Source: Methylobacterium sp. B4
GTDB taxonomy: Bacteria > Pseudomonadota > Alphaproteobacteria > Rhizobiales > Beijerinckiaceae
Direction: 5' to 3'
NCBI RefSeq assembly: GCF_003201865.1
Contig: NZ_QJJJ01000002.1
Location: forward strand, 310,001 to 374,000
DNA length: 64,000 nt
Part shown: positions 50,474 to 59,444 of the stretch, one piece after another
Layout: every line of letters begins with the position of its first letter
Numbering within the stretch: position 1 is the first letter of the stretch
The notes under the pieces: model-generated
The model's database searches: none
What the model was told of the DNA's origin: nothing
The model's input: only the letters and a program-made list of their open reading frames with translations
Made by a program: the position numbers and the translations under genes

Positions 50474-52030
50474 ATGACGGCGATCTGGTTTATTCTGGCG
50501 GCCATGACCGGCGCAGCCGTGTTCGCGCTGCTCTGGCCGATGTCGCGCCGCCGCCGGCAGGGGCTTGCGCCGGGCGCCGGGCTGGAGGCCGGGAGCAGTG
50601 CGTCCGGGCTCGCCACCGAGACCGGCTTCTACGAGGACCAGCTCGCCGAGATCGAGCGCGATCTCGGGCGCGGCCTGATCGCCCCGGCCGAGGCCGAGGC
50701 CGCCCGCACCGAGGCCGCGCGCCGGCTCCTGCGGGCGAGCCGCGAGGAACGTGCGAACGCGCCGGGCGCCCGGCCGATCGCCGAGCCGCATCTGCGCCAG
50801 CGCCGGGCGGCCTCCGCCTTCGCACTCTCCACGATCCCGCTCGTGGCGCTCGCCGTCTACGGCCTCTACGGCTCGCCGAACCTCCCCTCGCAGACCGAGG
50901 CCGACCGCAATGCGACGCGGGCGGGCGCGCAAGATCTGATGACGGCCATCGGCCAGATCGAGGCGCGGCTCGCCAATCACCCCGACGACGTTCGCGGCTG
51001 GAGCGTGCTCGGCCCGGTCTACATGCGGCTCGGCCGCTTCGACGACGCGGCGCGCGCCTACGCTTCCCTGGTGCGCCTCAAGGGCGAGGACGCGCAGGCG
51101 CTGGCCGATTGGGGCGAGGCCCTGGTCGCGGCGGCCGACGGCACGGTCTCGCCGGAGGCCCGCAAGGTGCTGGGTCGGGCGGTCGCCGCCGATCCCAAAG
51201 CGGCCAAGCCTCAGTTCTACCTCGCTCGCGGCGACGAGCAGACCGGCGACGTGGCCGGTGCGGTGCGCCGTCTGGAGGCGATGGCGGAGGCCGCGCCCGC
51301 GGACGCGCCCTGGCTCCCCGCCGTGCGCGAGAGCCTCGCCCGACTGAAGGGCGAGACGATGCCGGCGCCGAAGGCCGAGGATGGGGCGAAGGCGGAGGCT
51401 CCGGCGGCCGGGCCGGGCTCCAACATCCAGTCGCTGCCCCCCTCCGAGCGGATCGATGCGATCCGCGGCATGGTCGAGGGTCTGGAGCGGCGCCTGGCCA
51501 AGCAGGGCGGCAGCGCCGAGGAATGGCTCCGCCTCGTGCGCTCCCACGCGGTGCTCGGCGAGCGCGACAAGGCGCTCGACGCCCTGGAGCGCGCCCGCAA
51601 GGCCTTTCCCGAGGACCGGGAGGCGCAGGCCCGCCTCGACACGCAGGCGCGCGAACTCGGCCTCGCGGAGGCCGGGGTGCCGCGTCCCGAATCGAAGGCG
51701 GAGGACAGGGCGGGCGCCGAGACGGGCAAGGCCGAGTTGAGCCGGCCCGAACCCGACGCGGCAGCCGCGATCAAGGCGATGCCGCCGGCCGAGCGCGAGG
51801 CGGCGATCCGCGGCATGGTGGCGACCCTCGACCGGCGACTCGCCGCCAAGGGCGGCAGCGCCGACGAATGGATGCGGCTGGTACGCTCCTACGGCATCCT
51901 CGGTGATCGGGCCGCCGCGACCCAGGCTCTCGACCGGGCCAAGATGGCGCTCGCCGCCAACCCGACTGCGGTGGAGCGCCTCGACGCGCTGGGCCGCGAA
52001 CTCGACCTCGGCCGACCGGCCAAGCCGTAG
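50474..52030 (+). CDS. ccmI: Cytochrome c maturation protein CcmI
   Basis: 518 aa. Two N-terminal transmembrane helices around ATETGFYEDQLAEIERDLGR (MTAIWFILAAMTGAAVFALL and a second near residue 115), then TPR-like repeats: HPDDVRGWSVLGPVYMRLGR. The C-terminus has two diverged copies of one module, PSERIDAIRGMVEGLERRLA and PAEREAAIRGMVATLDRRLA, each followed by GGSAxEWxRLVRS. CcmI holds apocytochrome c for the heme ligation machine. ATG 50474; an upstream TTG at 50465 is possible. Confidence 0.93.
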   Translation: MTAIWFILAAMTGAAVFALLWPMSRRRRQGLAPGAGLEAGSSASGLATETGFYEDQLAEIERDLGRGLIAPAEAEAARTEAARRLLRASREERANAPGARPIAEPHLRQRRAASAFALSTIPLVALAVYGLYGSPNLPSQTEADRNATRAGAQDLMTAIGQIEARLANHPDDVRGWSVLGPVYMRLGRFDDAARAYASLVRLKGEDAQALADWGEALVAAADGTVSPEARKVLGRAVAADPKAAKPQFYLARGDEQTGDVAGAVRRLEAMAEAAPADAPWLPAVRESLARLKGETMPAPKAEDGAKAEAPAAGPGSNIQSLPPSERIDAIRGMVEGLERRLAKQGGSAEEWLRLVRSHAVLGERDKALDALERARKAFPEDREAQARLDTQARELGLAEAGVPRPESKAEDRAGAETGKAELSRPEPDAAAAIKAMPPAEREAAIRGMVATLDRRLAAKGGSADEWMRLVRSYGILGDRAAATQALDRAKMALAANPTAVERLDALGRELDLGRPAKP

Positions 52031-52193
52031 CCGCAACCCCGCCCCTGACAATCGGTCCCGCCCGTGCAACCTTGACCCCGCGGGCGCGGGGGCCGAAACC
52101 GGATGCTCGATCAAATGAAGTAACGTCAGGCCGGCCTCAGATCGCTCGCGCGAGCCGAGGGCCGACAACAAGCCGACGAACCGGGACGGAAAA

Positions 52194-52736
52194 GTGACCC
52201 GCAAGAGCCGCCGCCTGATCCTCATCGCCACCTGCGGAGCCGTGCTCGCGCTGGCGCTCGGGCTGATCCTGTCGGCCATGACCGGCTCGATCGTGTTCTT
52301 CCGCTCCCCCGCCGAGGTGGCCGCGCAGGGCGTCGCCCCCGGCACGCGCTTCCGCCTCGGCGGCCTCGTGACGGAGGGCTCGGTCAAGCGAGGGTCCGAC
52401 CAGAACGTCGAGTTCTCGGTGACCGACACCAGTGCCACGGTCCCCGTCCAGTATCGCGGCCTGCTGCCCGACCTGTTCCGCGAGGGCCAGGGCATCGTCG
52501 CGGAGGGCACCCTCGATGCCGGCGGCGTGTTCCGCGCCGACACGGTGCTCGCCAAGCACGACGAGAACTACATGCCCCGCGAGGTGGCCGACGCCCTTAA
52601 GGCGCAGGGGCGCTGGCAGGAAGGCGGGGGGAAGGCGGCCCCCAAAACGGATGCGTCCAAGTCCGACGCACCCAAGTCCGAGACACCCAAGTCCGAGGCG
52701 GCCGACGCGACCCTCGGTCAGCGCAGCGAGCGGTGA
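52194..52736 (+). CDS. ccmE: Periplasmic heme chaperone CcmE
   Basis: 180 aa from GTG 52194. N-terminal anchor ([20 protein letters not shown]), OB-fold core ([40 protein letters not shown]) and the heme-binding HxxxY in [11 protein letters not shown]-terminal tail has [14 protein letters not shown] repeats. Transfers heme to CcmF/H. Confidence 0.96.
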   Translation: MTRKSRRLILIATCGAVLALALGLILSAMTGSIVFFRSPAEVAAQGVAPGTRFRLGGLVTEGSVKRGSDQNVEFSVTDTSATVPVQYRGLLPDLFREGQGIVAEGTLDAGGVFRADTVLAKHDENYMPREVADALKAQGRWQEGGGKAAPKTDASKSDAPKSETPKSEAADATLGQRSER

Positions 52737-52782
52737 GACCCTTCATGACCATCCGCACCGAAACCGCGCGGGAGCTTTGCCG

Positions 52783-54783
52783 GTGATCGTCGAGGTCGGC
52801 CATTACGCGCTGGCGCTCGCGCTGGCACTCTCCCTGGTGCAGGCGGTGATGCCGGCCTGGGCCGCCCGCTCGGGCGACGCCGCCCTGCGCGAGGTGGCGG
52901 CGCCTGCCGCGCTGGGCACCTTTGCCTGCATCCTGTTCGCCTTCTGCGCGCTGACCTACGCGCACGTCACGTCGGATTTCTCGGTCCAGAACGTCGTCGA
53001 GAACTCGCACACCGCCAAGCCGCTGATCTACAAGATCTCCGGCGTCTGGGGGAACCACGAGGGCTCGATGCTCCTCTGGGTGCTGATCCTCGCCCTGTTC
53101 GGCGCCTGGGTCGCCACCGCCACGACCTCCGTGCCGCCGACCCTGCGCACCAACACGCTGATGGTGCAGGCGAGCATCACCTTCGTGTTCCTGCTGTTCA
53201 TCATCACGACCTCGAACCCCTTCGCCCGGGTCGCGCCCGCGCCGCTGGAGGGTAACGACCTCAACCCGCTGCTTCAGGATCTCGGCCTCGCGATCCATCC
53301 GCCGCTGCTCTACCTCGGCTATGTCGGCTTCTCGATCACCTTCGCCTTCGCGGTGGCGGCGCTGATCGAAGGGCGCATCGACGCCGTCTGGGCGCGGGCG
53401 GTGCGGCCCTGGACGCTGATCGCCTGGAGCTTCCTCACGCTCGGCATCGCCATGGGCTCGTACTGGGCCTATTACGAGCTCGGCTGGGGTGGCTGGTGGT
53501 TCTGGGACCCGGTCGAGAACGCCTCGCTGATGCCCTGGATCGCCGGCACGGCGCTCCTGCACTCCACCGTCGTGATGGAGAAGCGCGACGCGCTGAAGGT
53601 CTGGACGGTCCTGCTCGCCATCCTCACCTTCTCGCTCTCGCTGCTCGGCACCTTCATCGTGCGCTCAGGGCTTCTCACCTCGGTGCACAGCTTCGCCACC
53701 GATCCGAGCCGCGGCGTCTTCATCCTCGCGATCCTCGCCCTGTTCATCGGCGGCTCGCTCAGCCTGTTCGCGTGGCGCGCGCCGATGCTGCGCCAGGGCG
53801 GCCTGTTCGCGCCGATTTCCCGCGAGGGGGCCCTGGTGATGAACAACCTGTTCCTCGTGGCCGCCTGCGCCACGGTGTTCGTCGGCACGCTCTACCCGCT
53901 GCTCCTGGAGATGCTGACGGGCGAGAAGATTTCGGTCGGCCCGCCCTTCTTCAATTGGACCTTCATCCCGCTGGCGCTCCCGCTCCTCCTGATCGTGCCC
54001 TTCGGCCAAGCGCTCGCCTGGAAGAGGGGTGACGCCGCGGCCGCCGCGCAGCGCCTGTTCGCGGCCTTCGCCGTGGCGCTCGTCGTCGCCCTCGGCGCGG
54101 CGGCTCTGGCCTGGGGCGGCCCGATCATGGCGCCCGTCGGCCTCGGTTTCGGCGCCTATCTCATCATCGGCTCGGTGCTCGAGATCTGGGCCCGCGCCCG
54201 CGGCTACGGCCAGAACCGGACACACGACCTCGGCACGACCTGGCGCCGGGCGATCGGCCTGCCGCGCTCGGCTTGGGGCACCGCCCTGGCCCATGCCGGC
54301 GTCGGCGTCGTAGTGCTCGGCATCGCCGGGCAGGGCTGGGCCACGGAAGGGCTCGCCACGATCCGGCCGGGCGGTCAGGTCGCCTCCGGCCCCTACACCG
54401 CCACCCTCGACCGGGTCGGCCCGACCAAGGGCGCGAACTACGACGAGACCACCGCCTTCCTCACCCTGCGCAACCGGGCGGGCGACTACGTGGGCACCGT
54501 CGAGACCGGGAAGCGCTTCTACCCCTCCCGCCGCATGACGGTGACGGAATCCGGCCTGAAGACGGTGGGCGTGAGCCAGATCTACGCCAGCCTCGGCGAG
54601 GTCATGCCCGACGGCTCGATCGGCATGCGGCTCTATCACAAGCCGCTCGTGCTGCTGATCTGGATCGGCTCGGTCATCATGGCGGCGGGCGGCGGCCTCT
54701 CCCTGACCGACCGGCGCATGCGCGTCGGCGCCCCCGTCAAGGCGCGCGCGAAGCTGCCGCCCTCCGCGGTGCCCGCCGAATGA
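52783..54783 (+). CDS. ccmF: Heme lyase subunit CcmF
   Basis: 666 aa from GTG 52783, with GGGAG upstream. Many transmembrane segments. The WWD heme-handling motif GWGGWWFWDPVENASLMPW is near residues 234-252; LYKISG-type KPLIYKISGVWGNHEGSMLL and PTLRTNTLMVQASI are conserved. It passes heme from CcmE to apocytochrome c. Overlaps ccmH by ATGA. Confidence 0.96.
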   Translation: MIVEVGHYALALALALSLVQAVMPAWAARSGDAALREVAAPAALGTFACILFAFCALTYAHVTSDFSVQNVVENSHTAKPLIYKISGVWGNHEGSMLLWVLILALFGAWVATATTSVPPTLRTNTLMVQASITFVFLLFIITTSNPFARVAPAPLEGNDLNPLLQDLGLAIHPPLLYLGYVGFSITFAFAVAALIEGRIDAVWARAVRPWTLIAWSFLTLGIAMGSYWAYYELGWGGWWFWDPVENASLMPWIAGTALLHSTVVMEKRDALKVWTVLLAILTFSLSLLGTFIVRSGLLTSVHSFATDPSRGVFILAILALFIGGSLSLFAWRAPMLRQGGLFAPISREGALVMNNLFLVAACATVFVGTLYPLLLEMLTGEKISVGPPFFNWTFIPLALPLLLIVPFGQALAWKRGDAAAAAQRLFAAFAVALVVALGAAALAWGGPIMAPVGLGFGAYLIIGSVLEIWARARGYGQNRTHDLGTTWRRAIGLPRSAWGTALAHAGVGVVVLGIAGQGWATEGLATIRPGGQVASGPYTATLDRVGPTKGANYDETTAFLTLRNRAGDYVGTVETGKRFYPSRRMTVTESGLKTVGVSQIYASLGEVMPDGSIGMRLYHKPLVLLIWIGSVIMAAGGGLSLTDRRMRVGAPVKARAKLPPSAVPAE

Positions 54784-55250
54784 TCCGCGCGCGCTTTCCC
54801 GCGGCGCTCGCCGCGCTCGCCCTGAGCCTGCCTCTCAGCCTCGCGCCGGCGCTCGCCGTGCAGCCGAACGAGGTGCTGAAGGACCCCGCCCTGGAGGCGC
54901 GAGCACGGCAGATTTCGGAGGGTCTGCGCTGCCTCGTCTGCCAGAACCAGTCGATCGACGATTCCGACGCGCCGCTCGCCAAGGACCTGCGCCTGCTCGT
55001 GCGCGACCGCCTCAAGGAGGGCGACAGCAACGGGCAGGTCGTCGATTACGTGGTGGCCCGCTACGGCGAGTTCGTGCTGCTGCGCCCGGTCTTCGGCTGG
55101 CACACGCTGCTGCTCTGGCTCAGCCCGCTGCTGGCGGTGGGCCTCGGTGCCTTCGGCATCTGGCGCCTGTCGCGCCGTCGGGCACCGAAGGCGGCCGGAC
55201 TCTCCGCGGCCGAGGAGGCCGAGGTCGAGGCACTGCTCAAGGAGCGGTAG
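54780..55250 (+). CDS. ccmH: Cytochrome c maturation protein CcmH
   Basis: 156 aa. Signal peptide (LAALALSLPLSLAPALA), the redox motif RCLVCQNQSIDDSDAPLAKD, then one transmembrane helix (about residues 100-122). Reduces apocytochrome c cysteines before heme attachment. Last gene of ccmI-E-F-H; other ccm genes are elsewhere. Its end overlaps the convergent DUF7002-like gene by 14 bp. Confidence 0.96.
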   Translation: MIRARFPAALAALALSLPLSLAPALAVQPNEVLKDPALEARARQISEGLRCLVCQNQSIDDSDAPLAKDLRLLVRDRLKEGDSNGQVVDYVVARYGEFVLLRPVFGWHTLLLWLSPLLAVGLGAFGIWRLSRRRAPKAAGLSAAEEAEVEALLKER

Positions 55251-55923
55251 CCGGATCCTCGTAGAGCGTCTCGATCTCGCTCGCGCCGCGCATCACGACG
55301 ACGCGCCGCACGAATCGGTGCAGATCCGGCACCGCACCGGGGACGGTCAGCTCCACCGCCCGCTCGCCGCGGGCCCGCTTCTTCCGCCACGCCGCATAAG
55401 GATAGTGATCGATCGGCAGGAAGGTGTCCGCGCCCCGCGGCACCGGAAAGCGCCCCGTCGCGCCCGAATTGATGGCCGAGAGTTCGATCCGGTCGCGATA
55501 GGCCGCGACGAGCGGGGCCGCCTCGATCTCCAGGATCTCGTGGGCCTGCGCCCGGTAGGCGCGGCCGGCCAGCAGCGTGAGCACCCGCTTGCGGCTGAGC
55601 CAGAAGAAGACGCGCCCGTTCAGCCGGGCGTGCCAATCGGGTGGGGTCAGGCCGTCGCGCAGGCAGCGCGCGAGAGCCTTGTCGCTGAGCGGTTTCTGAT
55701 CGCGCAGTACGATGCGGCCGAGATCCGCCCGCTCCAGCACGAGTCCCTCCGGCCGCCGCCGCTCGGCTGCGGCGCGCAGATCGCCCGTCGCCTCGAACAG
55801 GTCGAGTGCCGCCCGCGTGCTGAGGAGCCCGTGCCGGGCGATGCTCGGCCAAGCGCCGGCCTCCGCCATGTGGAAAAGGAGCGGGCAGTCGCGCAGCAGC
55901 TCGTCCAGCTCGGCCCCGGTCAT
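55237..55923 (-). CDS. DUF7002-like hypothetical protein
   Basis: 228 aa from ATG 55923 (GGGGAGC upstream). CPLLFHMAEAGAWPSIARHG then LLSTRAALDLFE opens the protein, a pattern shared with DUF7002 and, distantly, ADP-ribosyltransferase-like folds. LSRKRVLTLLAGRAYRAQAH, EILEIEAAPLVAAYRDRIEL, ELSAINSGATGRFP and LPIDHYPYAAWRKKR follow. Role unknown; enzyme activity is speculation. Confidence 0.7.
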   Translation of the reverse strand: MTGAELDELLRDCPLLFHMAEAGAWPSIARHGLLSTRAALDLFEATGDLRAAAERRRPEGLVLERADLGRIVLRDQKPLSDKALARCLRDGLTPPDWHARLNGRVFFWLSRKRVLTLLAGRAYRAQAHEILEIEAAPLVAAYRDRIELSAINSGATGRFPVPRGADTFLPIDHYPYAAWRKKRARGERAVELTVPGAVPDLHRFVRRVVVMRGASEIETLYEDPATAP

Positions 55924-56030
55924 CGATGCTCCCGCTCCCCTCGCGCCCTGCTTTCGCCCGATCGTTCGGGCAGGACGGGGCCCGACGCGTCCTTGGCCAA
56001 GGAACGCAGCGAGCCCCCGACCCGAGCGCC

Positions 56031-56693
56031 ATGCCGATCGCATTCCCTCGCCGCCTCGCCCTCGCCGCCGCGCTCGGCCTCGCCGCTGCCGGCCCGGCCT
56101 CCGCCCACCCCCATGTCTGGGTGACGGCCAAGGCCGAGGTCGCCTACGAGGCCGGCCGCGTCGCCGGCATCCGTCACACGTGGAGCTTCGACGCCGCCTA
56201 CTCGTCCTTCGTGACGCAGGGCCTCGATACCAACGGCGACGGCAAGCTCTCGCCGGAGGAGTTGCAGGGGCTCGCCAACGAGAACACCGGCAACCTCGCC
56301 GAGTTCGCCTATTTCACGAAGCTCAAGGTCGCGGGGAAGGAACAGGCCTTCGCCGAGCCGCGCGATGCCCGCATGGCCATGGAGGGCGACCGGCTCACCC
56401 TGAACTTCCTGCTGCCGCTCAAGGTGCCGACCGCGCAGGGGCGCGGCGTGGCGGCGCTGGAAGTCTACGATCCGACCTACTTTGTTTCTTTCAGCCTCGC
56501 CGAGGGCGCCGACGCGGTGCGCCTGCCCGGCGCGGCGCCCGGCTGCACCACCACGGTGACGCGGGCCAAGAACGCCGAGCCCGCGGTGGCGCAGGCCGGC
56601 CAGTCGATGACCGAGGCGATGTTCGAGGCGTTGACCGCCGCCTCGAATTACGGCGAGCAATTCGCCAACCGGGCCATCGTCGCATGTCCCTGA
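56031..56693 (+). CDS. DUF1007 periplasmic protein (Ni/Co transport accessory)
   Basis: 220 aa. Signal peptide MPIAFPRRLALAAALGLAAA then GPASA, mature N-terminus HPHVWVTAKAEVAYEAGRVA (metal-binding HPHVW motif of DUF1007), HTWSFDAAYSSFVTQGLDTN, GDGKLSPEEL. Overlaps the NicO-type transporter by 10 bp; these pairs are typical. Confidence 0.9.
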   Translation: MPIAFPRRLALAAALGLAAAGPASAHPHVWVTAKAEVAYEAGRVAGIRHTWSFDAAYSSFVTQGLDTNGDGKLSPEELQGLANENTGNLAEFAYFTKLKVAGKEQAFAEPRDARMAMEGDRLTLNFLLPLKVPTAQGRGVAALEVYDPTYFVSFSLAEGADAVRLPGAAPGCTTTVTRAKNAEPAVAQAGQSMTEAMFEALTAASNYGEQFANRAIVACP

Positions 56694-57724
56694 GCGCGGC
56701 CCCGACATCCTCTCCGGCCGGCGGCCTCGATTCCAAGGGCACCCCTTCGCGCCGGCTACCGCTCAAGGCCGCGCTCGCCGCCGGGGCGGTGCTGGCCGCC
56801 GCCGCCCTCCTCGCTCTCGTCGCCTGGACGCTCGGCCCCAGCCTCGCCGCGCCGCCGCCCCGGTCTCCCTTCGGCATCGGCTTCCGCGAGGCCGCACCGG
56901 CCGCGACGGGGATCGGCGGCTGGCTGCTCTCCGTCCAGTCCAACTTTTCGCGCGCGCTCCAGGGCGCGGTCTCGGCACTGAAGGCCGGGGGCAGCTGGAT
57001 GCCGCTGGTGCTGATGGGCTTCGCTTACGGCGTATTCCACGCCGCCGGTCCCGGCCACGGCAAGGCGGTGATCGCCGGCTACATCGTGGCGGGCGAGCGC
57101 ACCCTTCGGCGTGGCTTCTCCCTGAGCGCGGCGGCGGCCCTGCTCCAGGCCTGCGTAGCGATCGCCATCGTCCTTCTCGGCGTCCTCGTCCTCAAGGCGA
57201 CCGCCGCGGGCATGACCCGCGCCGGCACCCTGATCGAGACCGTGAGCTTCGCCCTCGTCGCGGGGCTCGGCGCCGCCGTCACCTGGCGCAAGGCCGCCCG
57301 GCTCGCCGACTTGGCCGTCGGCGCCCCGGCGGCGGCCTGCGGTCCCGGCTGCGGCCATGCCGGTCTCACCGATGCCACCGCTCTCGACCGGCTCGACGGC
57401 TGGCGCGAGCGCCTGGGCGTCGTCCTTGCCGCCGGTTCGCGCCCCTGCGCCGGGGCGGTGCTGATCCTCGTCTTCTGCGCCGCGCAGGGAATGCTCGCCG
57501 CCGGCATCGCCGCGACCTTCGCCATGGCCCTCGGCACCGCGCTGACCACCGGCGCACTCGCGAGCCTCGCCGTCTTCGCCAAGACGCTGGCCCTGCGTCT
57601 CGCGGGCGGGCGGGGACGGGCCGGCGTCCTCGCCCTCGGCACCCTCGAACTCCTGGCCGGAGCCTTCGTGCTCGTGCTGGGGCTGGCGATGCTCTCGGGG
57701 CTGGCGACCGGCATCGGGGGCTGA
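56684..57724 (+). CDS. Nickel/cobalt transporter (NicO/RcnA-type)
   Basis: 346 aa with about seven hydrophobic segments. Ligand motifs FAYGVFHAAGPGHGKAVIAG then YIVAGE are the NicO signature; GPGCGHAGLTD is a loop with Cys/His; SRPCAGAVLILVFCAAQG and ATFAMALGTALTTGALASLA match the second half. May move Ni2+ or Co2+, import or export undecided. No B12 riboswitch precedes it. Confidence 0.9.
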   Translation: MSLSAAPTSSPAGGLDSKGTPSRRLPLKAALAAGAVLAAAALLALVAWTLGPSLAAPPPRSPFGIGFREAAPAATGIGGWLLSVQSNFSRALQGAVSALKAGGSWMPLVLMGFAYGVFHAAGPGHGKAVIAGYIVAGERTLRRGFSLSAAAALLQACVAIAIVLLGVLVLKATAAGMTRAGTLIETVSFALVAGLGAAVTWRKAARLADLAVGAPAAACGPGCGHAGLTDATALDRLDGWRERLGVVLAAGSRPCAGAVLILVFCAAQGMLAAGIAATFAMALGTALTTGALASLAVFAKTLALRLAGGRGRAGVLALGTLELLAGAFVLVLGLAMLSGLATGIGG

Positions 57725-57813
57725 CACGCGCCTCGCGCGCGTCCCCTCGCGAACCCCCTCGCCAAGCACCGCGAAGACGTGGCAGGCTGCTCCCGGATCG
57801 GGAGGAGCCATTC

Positions 57814-58544
57814 TTGACCGGACGCGACGCCCTCGGCGCCTTCGAGCCCATCCTGAACTGGCGGTTGCTGAAGGGCTCGCACGCCTTTCCGGGGCCGGAC
57901 GGCGGCACCTGCATCAACGAGGCGGCCATGGTCGCGGCGGGTCTGCCCTACCGGGCCATCACCGCGACCGAGGATTGCCCGCCCTGCTTCTCGCGCCCGC
58001 TCGCGGCCTACGCGCTCGGCCTCAACGACGCGATGCCGGAATCCGAGCGGCAGGGGCTGATGGCCTTCGTGCTGCGACTGTCCGGCTCGGCGGACCGGCC
58101 AGCGGTCGAGGCGGCTCGCACCGCCTTCCTCGCTCTCGAGAGCGTGCGCCGCATCCTGCCGCCGCTGCTCGACGCGGCCGGCCTGCCCGCGCTCGCCGCC
58201 CGCTGCGAGACCGCGTCCGATCCAGCCGGCGCGCAGGACACTCTGCGCGCCGCCGAGAGGCAGGGCGGCACCCTGTCCCACGCAGCCGCCGGCCGCCATG
58301 CCTGGATCGCGGGCGCCCGCGCCTCGGCGGTGGCGCGCACCGCCACGGCGGGGCTTCGCGCCTTCAGCGACCCGCGCTGCGCCGCCGAGGTCGCGGAGGG
58401 GGCGGCGCCGTTCGCTGAAGGCACGTGGCGCGAGGCCCTCGCCATTCTCGACGGGCACTCCGGATCGGCCGGCAGGCGCCCGCCATCGATCTGCTCCGCG
58501 CCCGCGATCGCCTGGAGGCGGCGCGCAGCCTCGCTCAGCCGTAG
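57814..58544 (+). pseudogene. Conserved hypothetical gene with C-terminal frameshift
   Basis: TTG 57814 follows GGAGGAG. FEPILNWRLLKGSHAFPGPD then GGTCINEAAMVAAGLPYRAI, TEDCPPCFSRPLAAYALGLN and DAMPESERQGLMAFVLRLSG are a recognisable conserved family of unknown function. After ALAILDG (about 58453) the meaningful end lies in the next frame: LRIGRQAPAIDLLRARDRLE then AARSLAQP and TAG 58542-58544. One base (a G in GGGCA) appears missing. Unshifted, the ORF runs to 58614 with an Arg-rich tail. Confidence 0.75.
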
Positions 58545-59158
58545 GCGCGCGGACGCGGCTCGTCGGCGAGATCGACCTCGACCGTCTCGCAATTGGCGAG
58601 CCAGTGGCCGGTGAGGTGGTAGAAGAAGGTGCCGTGGCCGACCACGGCGATGGTCCGTTCCGGGCGCGCCCGCAACCACTCCCGAAAGCCCGCCACGCGC
58701 CGGTCGAACAGGTGCGGCGGCTCGACATGCCAACCCTCCGGGCCGGCCTCGCCTTGCGCGTACCACCACGTCTCCGGCAGGTGATCGACGCGGAAGTCCG
58801 GAAACTCCCGGGCGAGCACCGAGGCGGCCCGGCCGATGTCGCAGCTGCTCTCCTGGCACTCCCGGTGCAGCACCTCCACGAGCAGCGTAGGCTTGGCCGG
58901 GTGGTCGGCGAAGAGGCCTGTCGTGGTCTGGAGCGCCCGGGTCAGCGGCGAGGTGACGACGAGTTCGAACGGGATCGCGCGCAGGGCTGCGCGGGCCTGG
59001 GCGACCTGGGCGTGGCCCTGTTCGGACAGGCGGGCGTCGATATGGCCGGGGTCACGCCCCGTCGCCCTGTGATGCGCGTTGAAGGTCGATTCGCCGTGGC
59101 GGATGCAGACGATGCGCGTGACGGGCTGCGATGAGGCGGGCGAGAAGGAACGGGACAT
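58535..59158 (-). CDS. Histidine phosphatase (phosphoglycerate mutase-like)
   Basis: 207 aa from ATG 59158. Catalytic RHG motif IVCIRHGESTFNAHHRATGR, then DARLSEQGHAQVAQARAALR, VVTSPLTRALQTTTGLFADH, second His in TIAVVGHGTFFYHLTGHWLA. Substrate unknown. Its 3' end overlaps the frameshifted gene by 10 bp. Confidence 0.9.
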   Translation of the reverse strand: MSRSFSPASSQPVTRIVCIRHGESTFNAHHRATGRDPGHIDARLSEQGHAQVAQARAALRAIPFELVVTSPLTRALQTTTGLFADHPAKPTLLVEVLHRECQESSCDIGRAASVLAREFPDFRVDHLPETWWYAQGEAGPEGWHVEPPHLFDRRVAGFREWLRARPERTIAVVGHGTFFYHLTGHWLANCETVEVDLADEPRPRAYG

Positions 59159-59444
59159 GAGCCCGATGTAGGCGGTCCGGGGCGATCGAACAGCGGGTCG
59201 CGGCGCCGCGCCTGACCCGCGCACCTCTCCTATGAGAGGGACCACCCGCACCGACACCTGCGCACGGATCCGGACGAAGCGTCACCGTGGGCAGCCGAGT
59301 GCGCCGCTTTCCGCAACGCGGAGCCGCGTCTGGTGCGGAGCGGGGCCGAAGGAGGGCGAAGCGTCCCGTGGCGGCGGAGGCGCTGCCGGTGGAGCTTGGA
59401 GGAAGGCCGGCCCCGGCCGGCGCCCGATCCCAAGGAGGCTCCTC

